DNA of 64,000 nt, taken from NCBI RefSeq assembly GCF_011075055.1, contig NC_058137.1, positions 26,893,463 through 26,957,462 of the forward strand. Direction: 5' to 3'. Shown in pieces: positions 49,654-62,597 of this stretch. Below the pieces are notes generated by a model that had not been told where the DNA came from, made no database searches, and saw only the letters and a list, made by a program, of their open reading frames with translations. The position numbers were made by a program, and so were the translations under genes. Within the stretch, counting starts at the first letter, position 1. Every line of letters starts with the position of its first letter. This DNA is from Mangifera indica (taxonomy: Eukaryota > Streptophyta > Magnoliopsida > Sapindales > Anacardiaceae).

Positions 49654-51041
49654 ATGGCAAGGTGAGTTGACAAGACACCACATTTATATTGTTGAACACT
49701 TTACTAATGTTCGTATAGCTGACTCAAAGTGCTGTGGAGCATGCTCTGCTCAGCTCTGTTTCTTATTTATTATAATTTTTTTCCCCAAAAGTGCTCAAGT
49801 CAGCTGTACTGTTGAATATAGCTTGAAATATACTTGGTAGGGTAGGAAGGTCCAAAGCCCATCAATTGCGGTGTAATCATGGTCAATGTAATGCTCACTC
49901 ATTATGGTTAACTATAAGTTTTAGACAGAAACACATGATATGTTAGATGAATTTGGATAGTGGCAATGCCACGGTGGCTGGAATGTATAAGATACTGCCA
50001 AGAGTAAAAAGTTGCGTATGATTTAGGGTTGCCATTCCTCATTTTCAAAAATCTTCCATACCTTTCTTTCCATTTACACCCAGAAAAAATGTGTCCTTCA
50101 AATAAAATATCTGATTCTGTGCCTGGGCGCACGGCATCAGTAGGAAGTGAAAATTCTGAACCTCAAGTTAGCAAAGTGAGAGTACAACTTTCACAATTCC
50201 CTATTGGGGAAAAAAAGAAAAAGAAAATGAAATCATATTAAAGTGACAGGTGGCTCATAATTTCTCAATTTTCTTGCAGAATGTTTGTTTAAAACCTGTA
50301 CCGATATGCAAAGATTAATTCACTCCATCCTTGTTAGGCACCTTTTTATTTTCTTCTATCACTGTTTAATGTCCATTTTTGTCAATCTGTTCATTTTATA
50401 ATATGTTGATCCCATGCTGTTATGGTAACACATATGGATAGTCTTTGATTCTTGAAATATGTTAGGCAAGGGGAAGAAAGTGATTAATGTTATAGAGACC
50501 ATTTCGTTGTCTTCCTATTCCTTTTCACTTCTGAATATTCGCATGGATCCTCTGATTAATATTTTGAATATCATCAAATATTTTTTTCTGAGGGCTGATC
50601 AGGGTTCTTATTCAAGCAAATATAATGATGTTGTGACTTACCCAAAAAAAAAATATATGTATATAATGATGTTGTGTCATCTTGTACAGGCTAGCTGGAC
50701 TCTTATTGAAAATGCTTTTTTTTCTTAAGCTTATTTTTACTTTACGTTATCTACTTTCGATAATATAAATACCTAGTTTTCTGATTTCAGTAATATCGTT
50801 ATATCCTTAAGCCAAAAAATAAAATTAATGCAGTTGATTAGCTCATTGTTGATGTTGAAGTTGTTTTTCTTATTTACAATTGTTTCTGGGAAATGATTTC
50901 TCTCTCTGTCTTTTGTAGTTTTTGGATGGGTGGGTTATATTTGCAGAATATGCAAGACCTAGAGCGCCACCAACGCCTCCTTCTGACAATATGTCTTCTC
51001 AATATGGCCACAACATGTCTTCCCCAAATGGCCGACAGTGA
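49654..51041 (+). pseudogene. Orphan 3' fragment of ORRM2-like gene
   Basis: It matches 18276-19662: the last eight bases of exon 3, the whole third intron and exon 4 (50919-51041) with its stop. Exon 4 has one change that alters the protein (PTPSS to PTPPS). Exons 1-2 and the RRM core are absent, so no functional protein can be made. It marks the left breakpoint of the duplication. Confidence 0.92.
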
Positions 51042-51373
51042 CTTATACATTCACAAAACAAGCTGGTAATCCTTTACACTGGCCTTCGTCAGTGAGCACT
51101 ATTTATGAATGGTTTTCTGATTTCTGTTGGTTGGCCTTCCATCGATGGAAACCATGCACTTTGGGGGAACATCAGCTTAATAAGTGAACTGTGTAATGAA
51201 TTCAGAAATATATTGATTTGAACTCATCCATGTTGTCATTGTTAAGGCTAAGACTCTCCTAATTTGTCATTGTTACGAAAAAAGAAAATCAACAAGCCAA
51301 ATTTAATATTTTCCATATTATAATTGAATTGTGTGGGCCAAACTGAGTTTGGCGAGAAAAAATTAGATAACTG

Positions 51374-51376
51374 TAA
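51374..51376. other. Empty site of the unit 1 MITE
   Basis: AACTGTAAGATTGAC here equals the unit 1 sequence with the MITE and one TAA removed. Confidence 0.85.
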
Positions 51377-52659
51377 GATTGACTTTATATAATTGTTTGG
51401 GCCAAAATTAGTCACATGTATCTTTATAAATAAGATAAGTAAACATAAGAAATAATTATTCAATTTCATGAAATAGAGATTTACATGATATGATTTTATA
51501 TAATTCCTTAAAAACAAATGGTTTGAAAGTTGAATAAATGACTATTTCGCATCTAAGTTTTAATGTTAAAATAAATACACATATATGAGATTTGAAAAAC
51601 TTAAAATCTTACCTATAAATTAACTTATGTTAAAATTTTATGTTACAGATAAAAATAAAATTATTGTTTTATCAATGATATTAAAAATATATAAATTTCA
51701 TTAAGTTTTTTTTTCAAGATTTTAAAAACTAACAATTTTATCTCTATTTAAATTTTTTAATTTTGAAAAGTAATATTTTCCTCGCTCAAAACTTAGGGTT
51801 TATTTTTTACCCTCTTCGACTATCATATCTAGCCATTGACAACATTTCTTTTGCTTGAGGACACACTGATCATCATCTCTCACCCTCTCTAATGTGCGAC
51901 AAAGATGCGTCTTTGTTAATTTCAAGCGAATTGATGAAAATGTGTTGATTTGGATGAGTTGACGAAGCCTCCTCACTTTGTTGATTCTAAACACTTTTTC
52001 TCACGTTAGAGAGATGGTGGTTAGTATGTGAGTTAAAACATCGTTACTAATGGTTAGAGTAAAATTATTAGTTTTTAAAATTTAAAGAGTAAAATTAATA
52101 AAATTTATATTTTTATAATATTATTGATAAAATAAAGATTTTATCTTTATCTCTAACAAAAATTTTTAATAAAAATTAACTTAGTGGTGTAACTTTGAAT
52201 TCTTCAAATCTTATAAATGTTTATTTATATTGGCATTAAAATTGAGATGAAAGATAGTCCTGTGGCCTTTTGTTTGCAATTAAGAGATCTTAATGATAAC
52301 ATTAGGGCTTGTTAATTTAAAAATTAAGTTCTATTGACAATTGACTAATAATTAATAAGACTTTTCAAACAATTAAAAAGTCAACTAGATATATCCTAAA
52401 ATATTAATTATAACGCCGGCCCAGCAATGGGACTACCACAAATATTTGAGATTTTTTTTTTTAATTTTGAAAAAATGGCATAAAAAATTATGATTTTGAA
52501 AAAGGTGAATCTCCAGTGGAAACACAGGTAGAGTAAAACTTGAGTATCCTAGCTGTCAATTGGACCACTGGGCCCGCAGTCAAATCGGCCCATTTGAGTA
52601 TCCTAATTTTGTAATAATTCCGAAAATTCAGGGCAAATCTTATCCACTACTTCTACCTC
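51377..52659. other. Upstream region of small gene, unit 3
   Basis: Non-coding DNA shared with unit 1 (21473-22820), with a short replaced stretch near 51395-51435. No gene is seen. Confidence 0.5.
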
Positions 52660-52666
52660 TATAAAT
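52660..52666 (+). promoter_or_regulatory. TATA box of small gene, unit 3
   Basis: TATAAAT, 112 bases upstream of the ATG, same setting as in unit 1. Confidence 0.6.
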
Positions 52667-52777
52667 GATAAATAAAATCCAGGTAACTGCCACTTATCGT
52701 CCACACGACTACAACAATGGAGAACTGAGAAATTTCTCTTCACTTGTTATTTCTCACCACGTGCGGCAGTTGTAAAC

Positions 52778-53453
52778 ATGAGGTTCTTGTTGGAGCTAGT
52801 GTCGTGTTGTGGATCACCCGAGGCAGAAGGCGCCAGTCCCGTGGCGAAGCTAGTCGAGCCGAGAGATGAGGAAACGAGGTCGTTGATGCGCCGGAGCTAC
52901 CAGCGTAAGAGACGCGGCCGATCTGGAGGTTCATCGACGGAGGAATGGAGGCCGTCGTTGTGTTCAATTTCTGAAGATTTTGTGATGGACAGGACCAAAA
53001 GTGAAAGAGAGAGAAGCTGCAAAAGGAAGAACGGTGGATCGCTGCGAGACAAAGCTCGCTTTCGTAGCTGTAGCCGAGATTTCGGGTAAATTGTTCATCA
53101 TCCAATATTTCCATTGGATAAACAAGTTAAAACGATGTCGTAGCCTATGAATTGATAACTGTTAATTGTTTTGTGATGTGATTCGATCATTTGTTTATAA
53201 TTGGATTAAAAAGCATTTTAAAATATATGTTGAGTGTTAGCAGGACACGGATTTGTACGGGATTGAGTTTTGAGCTCTTTAAATTGAATGCTTAAGAACG
53301 AATAGGATTGTGTAGTAGAAATAATCTTTTCTTGATAATTTTCTAATTTGTGGTTCTTCTTTGATTGATTTATACATTTTTATGTGCAATTGCAGGCAAA
53401 ATTCAGGGCCATCCATCATTCCAGCATTCTCTGCAACCCCGTTCATGTTCTGA
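52778..53453 (+). CDS. Small plant-specific basic protein, unit 3 (2 exons)
   Basis: Exons 52778-53085 and 53396-53453 give 121 residues. It differs from the unit 1 protein at only a few places (for example CCGSPEA for CCGLPEA and PRDEE for PREEE). Start, basic middle, EWRPSLCSISED block and PAFSATPFMF end are all kept, as are splice sites. Both copies being open after duplication is compatible with function but, given how recent the copy looks, is weak evidence for it. Confidence 0.8.
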
Positions 53454-53900
53454 TGGCTAGAAAATTACCATGTAGGACAATAAGTTCTGTAAATTATTAT
53501 TATTTTGTGTTCTTCAAATAGGGCGATCTCTTAATTGAATCAAGAGTGTAATTTCTATTAGGCGTTTAGTTCTTCACCCGGTTAAATTGTAAATTGTTAC
53601 TCTTATGTATATATTTATTTTATATTACTATTCTTAAACAATATATTATGCTAGTGAGGCTAAATAATTAGGAAGTCATGAAGACTGACTAGGAGGAATT
53701 GTTATAAAAAATAATAAAAGAGATTGGATATAGAATTACATGTTCAGTATGAGGTGCTCATGATGGTAATTTCTTTTGGAGAAGAGGAATTCATCCAATG
53801 ATTGGTGAATCAAATTACTCAAAACACAGCATAATTGCTTACTGGTAAAACACAGTAGATTGGCACACAGCATAATTGACGAATTTATACTACTGAACTT

Positions 53901-56124
53901 TCAGAGCTGTACGGGGTCTCTGAGCAATGAAGCAACATGGTCTTTAGTCAAATAAGAATTGGTGTAGCTGTCATTGTCTTTGTAAAGAAGGTCTATTACA
54001 CGTGAAAAATTAAGAATACGATCAAGCAGAGGCACTGGAGCAGCAGTTGGTTTAAGGAAAGCTTCATTTATATCTTTCCATGCATTTGCAATTTGCTCAC
54101 GAAACACTTTAATCGTCTCTTCTTCTGAAACACCATGTTCCTTCATGTGACATTCAATTGCTGAGGCAACATGTCCTCTCTTTTGCTCATGCTATACGAT
54201 TTAACAAAAACTTACACACTTATATATTGGTCATATTTCTGACTTAATTAATGAATTTAGTTCAGCACATACCTTGTGTCCAACTATGTCATCCATGAGT
54301 CTACAAATTATTGAGGCAGCCTTCAAAACCTTAGGGTAGCTGAATAGCCATTCAAAGGCTTCTTTGGTTGCAACATCTCCCATTTCTACGAAAGATGTTG
54401 TGGGTAACAATTGGTACGCACTGGTAACCAATGCTACACTCATGTACTCATCCAGTGTTGGAAAATAATTTTCATGACACCATTTGGCTTCAGTGTGATA
54501 ATTTCTAACTATACTGTTCATCTGTCAAACCAAAATCCAATTTAACATCATTAGTATGTATTAGGTACTAAGAATCTTATTTTTGTTTTAAACTACAATA
54601 ATTGAAGTTTTGAAATGAAAAGATTCACCGCCTCTTTTGCAAAATCAAGACGGTATAATTTTTTTTGATTTACCATTTCTGATTCAATTTCATTGTAAAT
54701 ATCAAGGAGGGCTTTATAACATAGTTTCATGTAGTCGGGTAATTGATCTATGACACTCATATCCCACCTGAAAAAAGAAAAGATAATAATAAATTTTCGG
54801 TTACAGAAGACAAAAGATCATTGAGAGTATGAAAAATGTTACCTCTCAATTGCTGAGGTCAATAGCTCAAGTTCATCAATGGTACCATACACATCATAGA
54901 TGTCATCGATAATGGAAGTAATGGAGATTACTTTGGTTAAAAGTCTTCTACCCTTTAAATATTCTGGCTCAAAATACACTCCCAATATCCAGAAGTAACA
55001 CTCAACAATTCTGTCTCTTGCAAAAGGTAGCTTCTGCGCGAAGTTTAAATCCTTCCACCACCTAATCACAACGTTATTAGAATGATAAAATGCATGAAAT
55101 AAATCATATGGTTAATTTTATAATAACTTACTTAGTAATTACACTGAGTTCCTTCTGATGCAACTTCTGTAGTATGTTAAAATCTAACTTTGCAAAAGTT
55201 AATATAACTTCATTGTGGGAAGCTTCTTCGTGATAGATGTTCATGTAATATCTTGCCTCCAGCCTAGGTAAGCTCTTGCGAAGAGGTCGAGTTAAGGCAT
55301 GCTTAATTTGCCCTGCAAGATGAGAGCTGGGTTGAGTTGCTACCCAGGACTCAAGCTGATTCGTAGTGAAAGCAAGGGCTTCATCCAGTATCGTTTCTCC
55401 ATGAATTCTGAGATGTGAGGCTTCGTAAAAGCTTAACATTCCTCGAACATCCTCTGTAAGAGATGCCTTAAAACTCCCATTATTGTCCTTGAACTTGTTG
55501 AACACATCTGCTCATTCACCCACAGCCCAACACATCTAAATAACATACTATTCAAAGAAATTTAAAAAAAAAAAAAAATACTGAGAAAGAACTTATAAAA
55601 TATACCGCATGGGATTTTATAGCCATGTTGTCTAAGCAATCGAAATCTAAGAGAGATGGAGTATAACTCATCAGTTCCATCTCCCAAGTCAGTTTCATTG
55701 TGAGCCTTATAGACTTCTTCTAAGATTTCCCTGACCTCACTTTCAAAATGATAAGACACCCCTAAGCGTTGGATTGCATTAACCAACTCAAGTTTTTGCT
55801 CAGGCTTATTTGCGTCATCCCTTAGCATGCTTATAATTTCCTCCTTCAGCTTCAGCAGTTCTGCGTTATCATCAGTATCCTGAACAAGCAAAATAGATTG
55901 GTGAGAAGACACGTAGGACATAATTCTTATATTTTGATTAGTTAAGCAGCTTATCACTCCAGTTTGCAAATTAGAAGAAACAATTAATTTACCACAGAAT
56001 CACTAGCATATGAGAGAAAATGATGCCCCCAAATGCTAGGATGATAATTTGCCGATCGACGTTTAGTTTCTTGCTTGGTATTATTTTCGACCGAAGAAGG
56101 AACGGCTGAGAGTTGTGGAGACAT
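53901..56124 (-). CDS. TPS: Sesquiterpene synthase (TPS-a type), unit 3, intact
   Basis: Exons 56124-55993, 55879-55606, 55507-55132, 55061-54843, 54767-54629, 54521-54273 and 54191-53901 give 559 residues. It is almost the same protein as in unit 1: exons 4 and 7 translate identically, and exon 3 differs at one residue (Met-Leu for Met-Phe in RGMLSFYEA). Most differences are in the first exon ([24 protein letters not shown]). RRX8W, RDR, DDIYD and DDIVGHKHE are intact and there is no transit peptide, so a cytosolic sesquiterpene synthase is expected. The active-site helices of exons 4 and 6 are nearly unchanged, so the same product as unit 1 is likely. Confidence 0.93.
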
Positions 56125-56223
56125 TTTAATTTATTTCAAGAAAAAAGGGATAAATGACGTAGAATGCTTAATTGAGCTCTGTTTAAAGAGATGGTGTGAG
56201 TTTACAGAGTCTCCAAAATGATG

Positions 56224-56233
56224 GTATATATAG
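56224..56233 (-). promoter_or_regulatory. TATA box of sesquiterpene synthase, unit 3
   Basis: CTATATATAC about 100 bases upstream of the ATG; one change from the motif of units 1 and 2. Confidence 0.65.
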
Positions 56234-56234
56234 A

Positions 56235-57487
56235 CATAGCCCAGAGCAAAAGAAGCATGAAAACTCACAACAAAATAATTCATAACAAATTTTGAATAAA
56301 TAGATAATATATTATTATATAATTGAATGATTTTAAATTAACAATAAAATAATATTTAATTACATAATATCAAAACTAATGCGTCTTAATTTGTTATAAT
56401 TATCAAAGATGCATCGGTACGGAAGATAGTATTGAATGACTAAAACATAGACACATGCAAGGTGAGAATACGTTCAAATTATAAGATATTTTAATTAAAG
56501 AATAATTTACATTTTCCCAAAGTATTGAATGACCGACACATAGAGACGTCCAGGGTTAGAATAGGTTCAAATGATGACATAATATAATTAAAGAGTAATT
56601 TACATTGTCCTACCTAAGGTTTAGTCTCACAACAGTTCCACCCTTAGTTAAGGTAAATTAATAAAACTATATGTATATATTTTTTATATCTAGTTTAAGT
56701 ATACAGATGATATATTATTATATAACTGGATAATTTTAAATTAAAGATAAAATAATATCTAATCACATGATGATATATTATTTGTATACTAAAATCGTAT
56801 ATAAAAAGTATGTGTATATAATATTGCTCAAGATAAATAATACTTTCTCATCCAAAATTATGTAAAAAGCCTCTCATTTTTATTTCTTTTCACTTTCATC
56901 ATTTCTTTCGCTCTTCCTATAAGTAGGGGTGTATTTATCATAAAATCATTTTTTAAAAGATAAATTTAATTTTTGAAAATAATGTGAAATTTTTGAAAAT
57001 TTTAAAAATTACTGTACCATTAATAAATTTAAAAATAATAATAATTACATTAATTAAAAAATTAAACATAATATAATAAATTATTATAAAATAAATATCA
57101 TACTATAATTATTAGAACCATAAGTAATTTGAAAAAAAATATCAAAAATTAGTTTGCACGTTTTAAAACCTTTTTGAGGATGAAATTTTCTTGTTTATAA
57201 TGTTTTAAATATGGTAGAAAATTGTTGTTGTCATTTTTAAATAGTCGGTGGATGGTAATAGCAAATTATTGATTTTGTCAAGTTGGGCGACAAAATCAAT
57301 GTAAAACACGATGCTCTATGTATCCATCCCATCGGGATGCTGTATAGATTTTGCCCTGGATGTATAATCTCTCTCTTTCAGCAATTAATTCACCATAAGT
57401 TTGAGGTTGAGCGTGATGTTTCTCTGCTATTCTCAAGTATGTTATATGAGCTTGAAAATTTAGATATGACCGACACTAGCCCTTAAA
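56235..57487. other. AT-rich region upstream of synthase, unit 3
   Basis: Counterpart of 26400-27530. It keeps an extra roughly 100 bases near 57150-57230 that unit 1 has lost. No gene is seen. Confidence 0.5.
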
Positions 57488-58535
57488 AGTCATGTTGTCC
57501 ACATGTGTTGACAATGTGCACAACGTTGTTATATAATATGTGGCCATCAATGGGTTGGGTAAGAGAATTTGCGGTTGAAAGCATACAAGTCAATCTTGTT
57601 AATAATTTTACAATGGTTAATATCTTTTAAATCTTTGTAATATATATAAAAGAATTATATTTAAATTTAATTATCAAAAGTTTAAAGAATTTTAATATTG
57701 AACTGAAATTATGAAAGCTTCACGTCAAAGTATATAAATTTATGCTTAAGATTTAAAAATCATCTATGATTTCATGAAAATGTTCTGTTGGAGCGTATTT
57801 AGTGTTTTTTTTTTTAATGATAAAAGAATGGATTTTATATTAATTAATCTTACATTATTGAATCTCTTTACTAATTAAATTATATAAACAAGGAGATTCA
57901 TATATTCCAAGTAAGATTTATTCATTGAAAAAATATCAGATAAAACTATATTTTCATATATTAGAAAGCAATGTGACGTCTCATCATATTATATTTAAAT
58001 CCCATGATGTTTCATTTTATTTTTTTATTTTTTGTTATTATGTTATAATCTCGTCTTTATCTCATGGTCTAGTGGAGTGGATTTCATATTTGATCATATC
58101 TAATTTTTATTTATTTTGATTCTAATTAAGTTTGATTTTGGTTTGTTATTTCTTAACATTGGAAGCCTATTGTGATGTAAATTGGACAAGTGATTTGGGG
58201 GATAAAAAGTCAACAAGCGGATATGACATTTCCTTGGGAGGAAATTTGATTAAGTAGAACTCTAAAAAATACGAAGTTGTTGTTCTCTCTTCCATTGAAT
58301 ATGAGTATGTATAGAGCCTTAAGTTAGATAATTAGGGATGAATTCAAACCGAATTAAGTTTAAATATAGTATAATTCTAATTCAACTTGATTTTGACTAG
58401 GCAAGCTCCAGCTTCGAATTGAACTAGTTAAGCCTAATGAAATGGGTGACAGGATCAGACTCGGTGGTCAAAATAGGAGCTCGAGATTGGCTCATAAATA
58501 CATGAAACAAGATAGACAATTCTGAGCAAAGTTCA
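57488..58535. repeat. Extra copy of the 1-kb dispersed repeat, unit 3 only
   Basis: It starts CATGTTGTCCACATGTG and ends just before GTTCAGTTGTGG. It has no counterpart at this place in unit 1, where AAAAGCCATGG runs straight on. It carries a copia RNase H relic (58159-58314) with the same TAG as the unit 1 copy. Confidence 0.8.
58159..58314 (+). pseudogene. Ty1/copia RNase H fragment, extra copy in unit 3
   Basis: Same 52-codon relic ([18 protein letters not shown]), with the internal TAG after NLIK. Confidence 0.78.
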
Positions 58536-58596
58536 GTTGTGGTAACAATTGAAAAAGTTGTATTGAATTATAAGTAAATTATTAGTTTAACTATAA

Positions 58597-60219
58597 GGGG
58601 AATTATGAAAAATGCCCAAAATACCCATATATTAAGTAAAAATACCCAAATTCACTATTTTCAAGTAAAAATGCCCAAATTCTCTATTCCTAAGCAAAAA
58701 TGCCCATAGTTTTTTCTAAAATACCAAAATTACCCTTCCCCTCATATATATAAACCCCCTCACTCTTACTCTCATTACATACATTTTTTATATCACTTAA
58801 ATACTTACTTTCACTCTCATTTTTTATTAATATTAATTACTACGGGTTCATTTGAAAAGAAGAAATTCGTATTTCTGAATTCAAATCGAAAAAATCAATT
58901 CGTGAAAACTATATTGAAAATAACATGTTATGAATAAATAGATATATTGAAATACCTTAGAATGTTAATAATAAAAAAATTATTCGAAAATCTAAAAAAC
59001 AGATCTAAATTTATAAAACTACATGTTCAAATAGCTTATGAACGAGAAAACCAAAAAATCGATCAAAAATTTCGTAATTACATCGTAAAACGTGTCTAAA
59101 AAAGCACATCATAATTACAAATATTAAATTTGAAAATGTCATATGAAAAAAGTCTAGTCTGGTCACAAACAAACTCAAAATCATAAAAATCGAAAATCCT
59201 AAGTTTGATTAAATAATAAAACTGCATAATATACATTGAAATAGTTTTATTTTGGCCTCCAAATTTGGTGCAACCAGCAAAGCAAGTTTTTGTTATAGAG
59301 CTCGAAACGAGCTTCGCGTTGATATATTACAGGCCCCGTAACTCCTAACGGATCAAAAGTTATGGCCGTTCAAAGTCTGTCTCATATAAATCCTATAGTT
59401 TTAAAAAAGTTAATTTCCACCCAACCCACGGTTTTCAAGGCCTGCCCACTGTTCAGTGTAAAATTTCACATGGACCCCCGTAGATCTCCCCTTGTTCCCC
59501 CTCTCCTTAAAATTTTGAAAACGTTAAATTTCCCCCCATCCCACGGCAGTGTCGCAACAACCCACTGTCACGTGTCAAATTTCAAAAACGTCCACAGTGG
59601 AATGAGGAATCTCACACAGCTCCATAATATTTTGAAAATTCTAATTAAGCCCCCTAACCCACTGTCAACAGTGGGAGAAATCGTCCGACAGTGGGAAACA
59701 CTATTCCCACTGTCGAACTGCCGAACGTTTCGAAAGGGATTTCTGGTCAAAATTCGTCGTTTCAACCTCCAATTTCAACACAAATCAAATCTACATAGGC
59801 TATAACACAAAATCCCTCAACCAATTCAACGAAATCAACCAAGAATCAAAACATTTTAAACATTGTTCAAAATTGAAATCCTAAAGTTTCAAATAGCAAA
59901 ATCTCACTCAAATCTCAATAATATGAACAATAACTTGATTCAAATAAGATGACGGAAGATATGCTAATGTTCTGTGCCATTTTCGGTCGTCGGAAACCAC
60001 GAAAATTGTCGAAAATCTGGTCGACAGTGGGACAGGGGAAAATTTCGAATTTTCCCCTGTTTTTGAACAGTAAACTTACAGTGGGGACAGGGGGAATTTG
60101 TTGTGTTTATATATGGGTAGTTTCGATATTTCACAAAATGGGTATTTTTGTTTTAATCTGAATTTTTTGGGTAATTTTGTTTAAACCCTTTTACTTTTGC
60201 CTATTTTTTATAATTTTCC
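58597..60219. mobile_element. Non-autonomous Mutator-like element, 1623 bp, unit 3
   Basis: Same length and ends as the unit 1 copy, with the same flanking TAACTATAA (58588-58596 and 60220-60228). It is the duplicated copy of one insertion, not a second insertion. The open frames inside (59362-59805, 59949-60161) are unrecognised and differ in length from those of unit 1, as expected for non-coding DNA. Confidence 0.8.
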
Positions 60220-60639
60220 TAACTATAATTACCTAAATATTATACAAGGTTTTGAGAGTGAGTGTTGGAAATGAGAATACATAAAAAGTGGTCAAAAATG
60301 ATGAGACCGACACAAAATAAAATTATTTGAATGTGAGAAAAGCACCATAACGATTAAAAATGAGGACAATAATATATGAGAAATTTTCATAAAAAATTAA
60401 AAAGATTAATGTCAATAGAAACTATCAGACAAAAGATGAACTATGGAGAGAAAAATAATAATAATACCCACTGATTTGCTGATTGAGTTTTTTCTACCTC
60501 TCATAGGAAAATTTGGTCCTTATACAAAATGAATATGACATACTTACCTTTATATATGTACCAATTTAACCCTTGGGTAAACAATAAGACAAAATCACCC
60601 TTACATAATTCATCTTAAAAAAAAAAAAAAGTTTGCATG

Positions 60640-61690
60640 TTGTCCACACGTGTTGACAACGTTGTTATATAATATGTGGCCATCAATGGGTCGGGTAAGA
60701 GAATTTGCGGTTGAAAGCATACAAGTCAATCTTGTTAATAATTTTACAATTGTTAATATCTTTTAAATCTTTGTAATATATATATAAAAGAATTATATGA
60801 AAATTTAATTATCAACAGTTTGAAGAATTTTAATGTTGAACTGAAATTATGAAAGCTTCATGTCAAAGCATACAAATTTATGCTTAAGATTTAAAAATCA
60901 TCTATGATTTCATGAAAATGTTCTGCTGGAGCGTATTTAGTGTTTTTTTTTTAATGATAAAAGAATGGATTTTATATTAATTAATCTTACATTATTGAAT
61001 CTCTTTACTAATTAAATTATATAAACAAGGAGATTCATATATTCCAAGTAAGATTTATTCATTGAAAAAATATCAGATAAAACTATATTTTCATATATTA
61101 GAAAGCAATGTGACGTCTCATCATATTATATTTAAATCCCATGATGTTTCATTTTATTTTTTTATTTTTTTATTTTTTGTTATTATGTTATAATCTCGTC
61201 TTTATCTCATGGTCTAGTGGAGTGGATTTCATATTTGATCATATCTAATTTTTATTTAATTTGATTTTAGTTAAGTTTGATTTTGGTTTGTTATTTCTTA
61301 ACATTAGAAGCCTATTGTGATGTAAATTGGACAAGTGATTTGGGGGATAAAAAGTCAACAAGCGGATATGACATTTCCTTGGGAGGAAACTTGATTAAGT
61401 AGAACTCTAAAAAATACGAAGTTGTTGTTCTCTCTTCCATTGAATATGAGTATATATAGAGTCTTAAGTTAGATAATTTGTGATGGATTCAAACTGAATT
61501 AAGTTTAAATATAGTATAATTCTAATTCAACTTGATTTTGACTAGACAAGCTCCAGCTTCAACTTGAGCTAGTTAAGCCTAATGAAATGGGTAACAGGAT
61601 CAGACTCGATGGTCAAAATAGGAGCTCGAGATTGGCTCATAAATACGTGAAACAAGATAGACAATTCTGAGCTAAGTTTGGTCTTGCCTG
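60640..61690. repeat. 1-kb dispersed repeat, unit 3 counterpart of 29655
   Basis: It lies at the position expected from unit 1. The copia RNase H relic is at 61304-61459, again with the TAG after NLIK, and its first Leu codon is TTA instead of TTG. Confidence 0.78.
61304..61459 (+). pseudogene. Ty1/copia RNase H fragment, unit 3
   Basis: Counterpart of the unit 1 relic at 30316-30471. Confidence 0.78.
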
Positions 61691-62597
61691 AATTTGTTCA
61701 AACTTGCTTTTTGAGCCAATCTCGAGTTTGAGTTAGAATTTGCCCAAACTTTTTCATGTTTGATTATTCAAGCTCACTTTTTTTGGCTTGGGTTCACTTG
61801 AACTTTTCAAATTTGGATCTTCAGGCTTGCCCGAACCTAGTTCAATTCAAATTTCAGGTTTTCAAGTTTTGTTTGCATTTTTCAATTTCAATTTGCAATT
61901 AGGGTTTGGTCTAGATTTCACTTTCTATACAATAACAAATACAACCTTTAGATATCTTTTATCCTTCACAATTTGCACATATTCAATAACTAATATACCT
62001 CTTAACAGGTAGGAAAATAAATTTGTGAAAAATTTGGAGATCTTCTCAAGTCTCAACGCATCTTTGCTTCCCATTCAGCTTCCAAAATCTGTTTGGTTCT
62101 TCTAGAATCTTTGTTGAAAGGCGTAAAAATATAAACTTATAAATATAATGATGAATTTGAACTAAACTTATAAAAGCTCAAAAACAAGCTCAATTTAAAT
62201 GAGTTCGAAAACGAGCTTACCAAACACAATTATGTGCCAGAGCCTAAGCTATCAAATATAGGAGAACCCAAGCCCGAGCCTAAGCTTACATGTGAGGTTG
62301 GATTCCATAAATTGGTTTTCTCATTAACTCTTGAAAAACCTTCTCCAATTTCTTAGTTTTGACCTCCACAACACAATCGTAATATTTAATATAGTTCAAA
62401 TCTAGTCCTAAGTAAATAGAGTTTAATATCTTTAGGGGCTCAACATATATTAAAAACATTTAATATATCTTTAAACAATAATTCTTTCAACCATAAAACC
62501 ATTAATTAATCTAGCATCAAGAAAGATGATTATGTGATTAAAGGTAATGCCCTTGCGTATTTAACTTATAATCATCAACCAACCATCAAAAACGATT

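Noticed and set aside
59362..59805. 147-codon open frame inside the unit 3 Mutator-like element, partly present in unit 1
   Set aside because: The frame is shorter in unit 1 through a base change, has no transposase motif, and its sequence is dominated by the CCCACTG word cluster.
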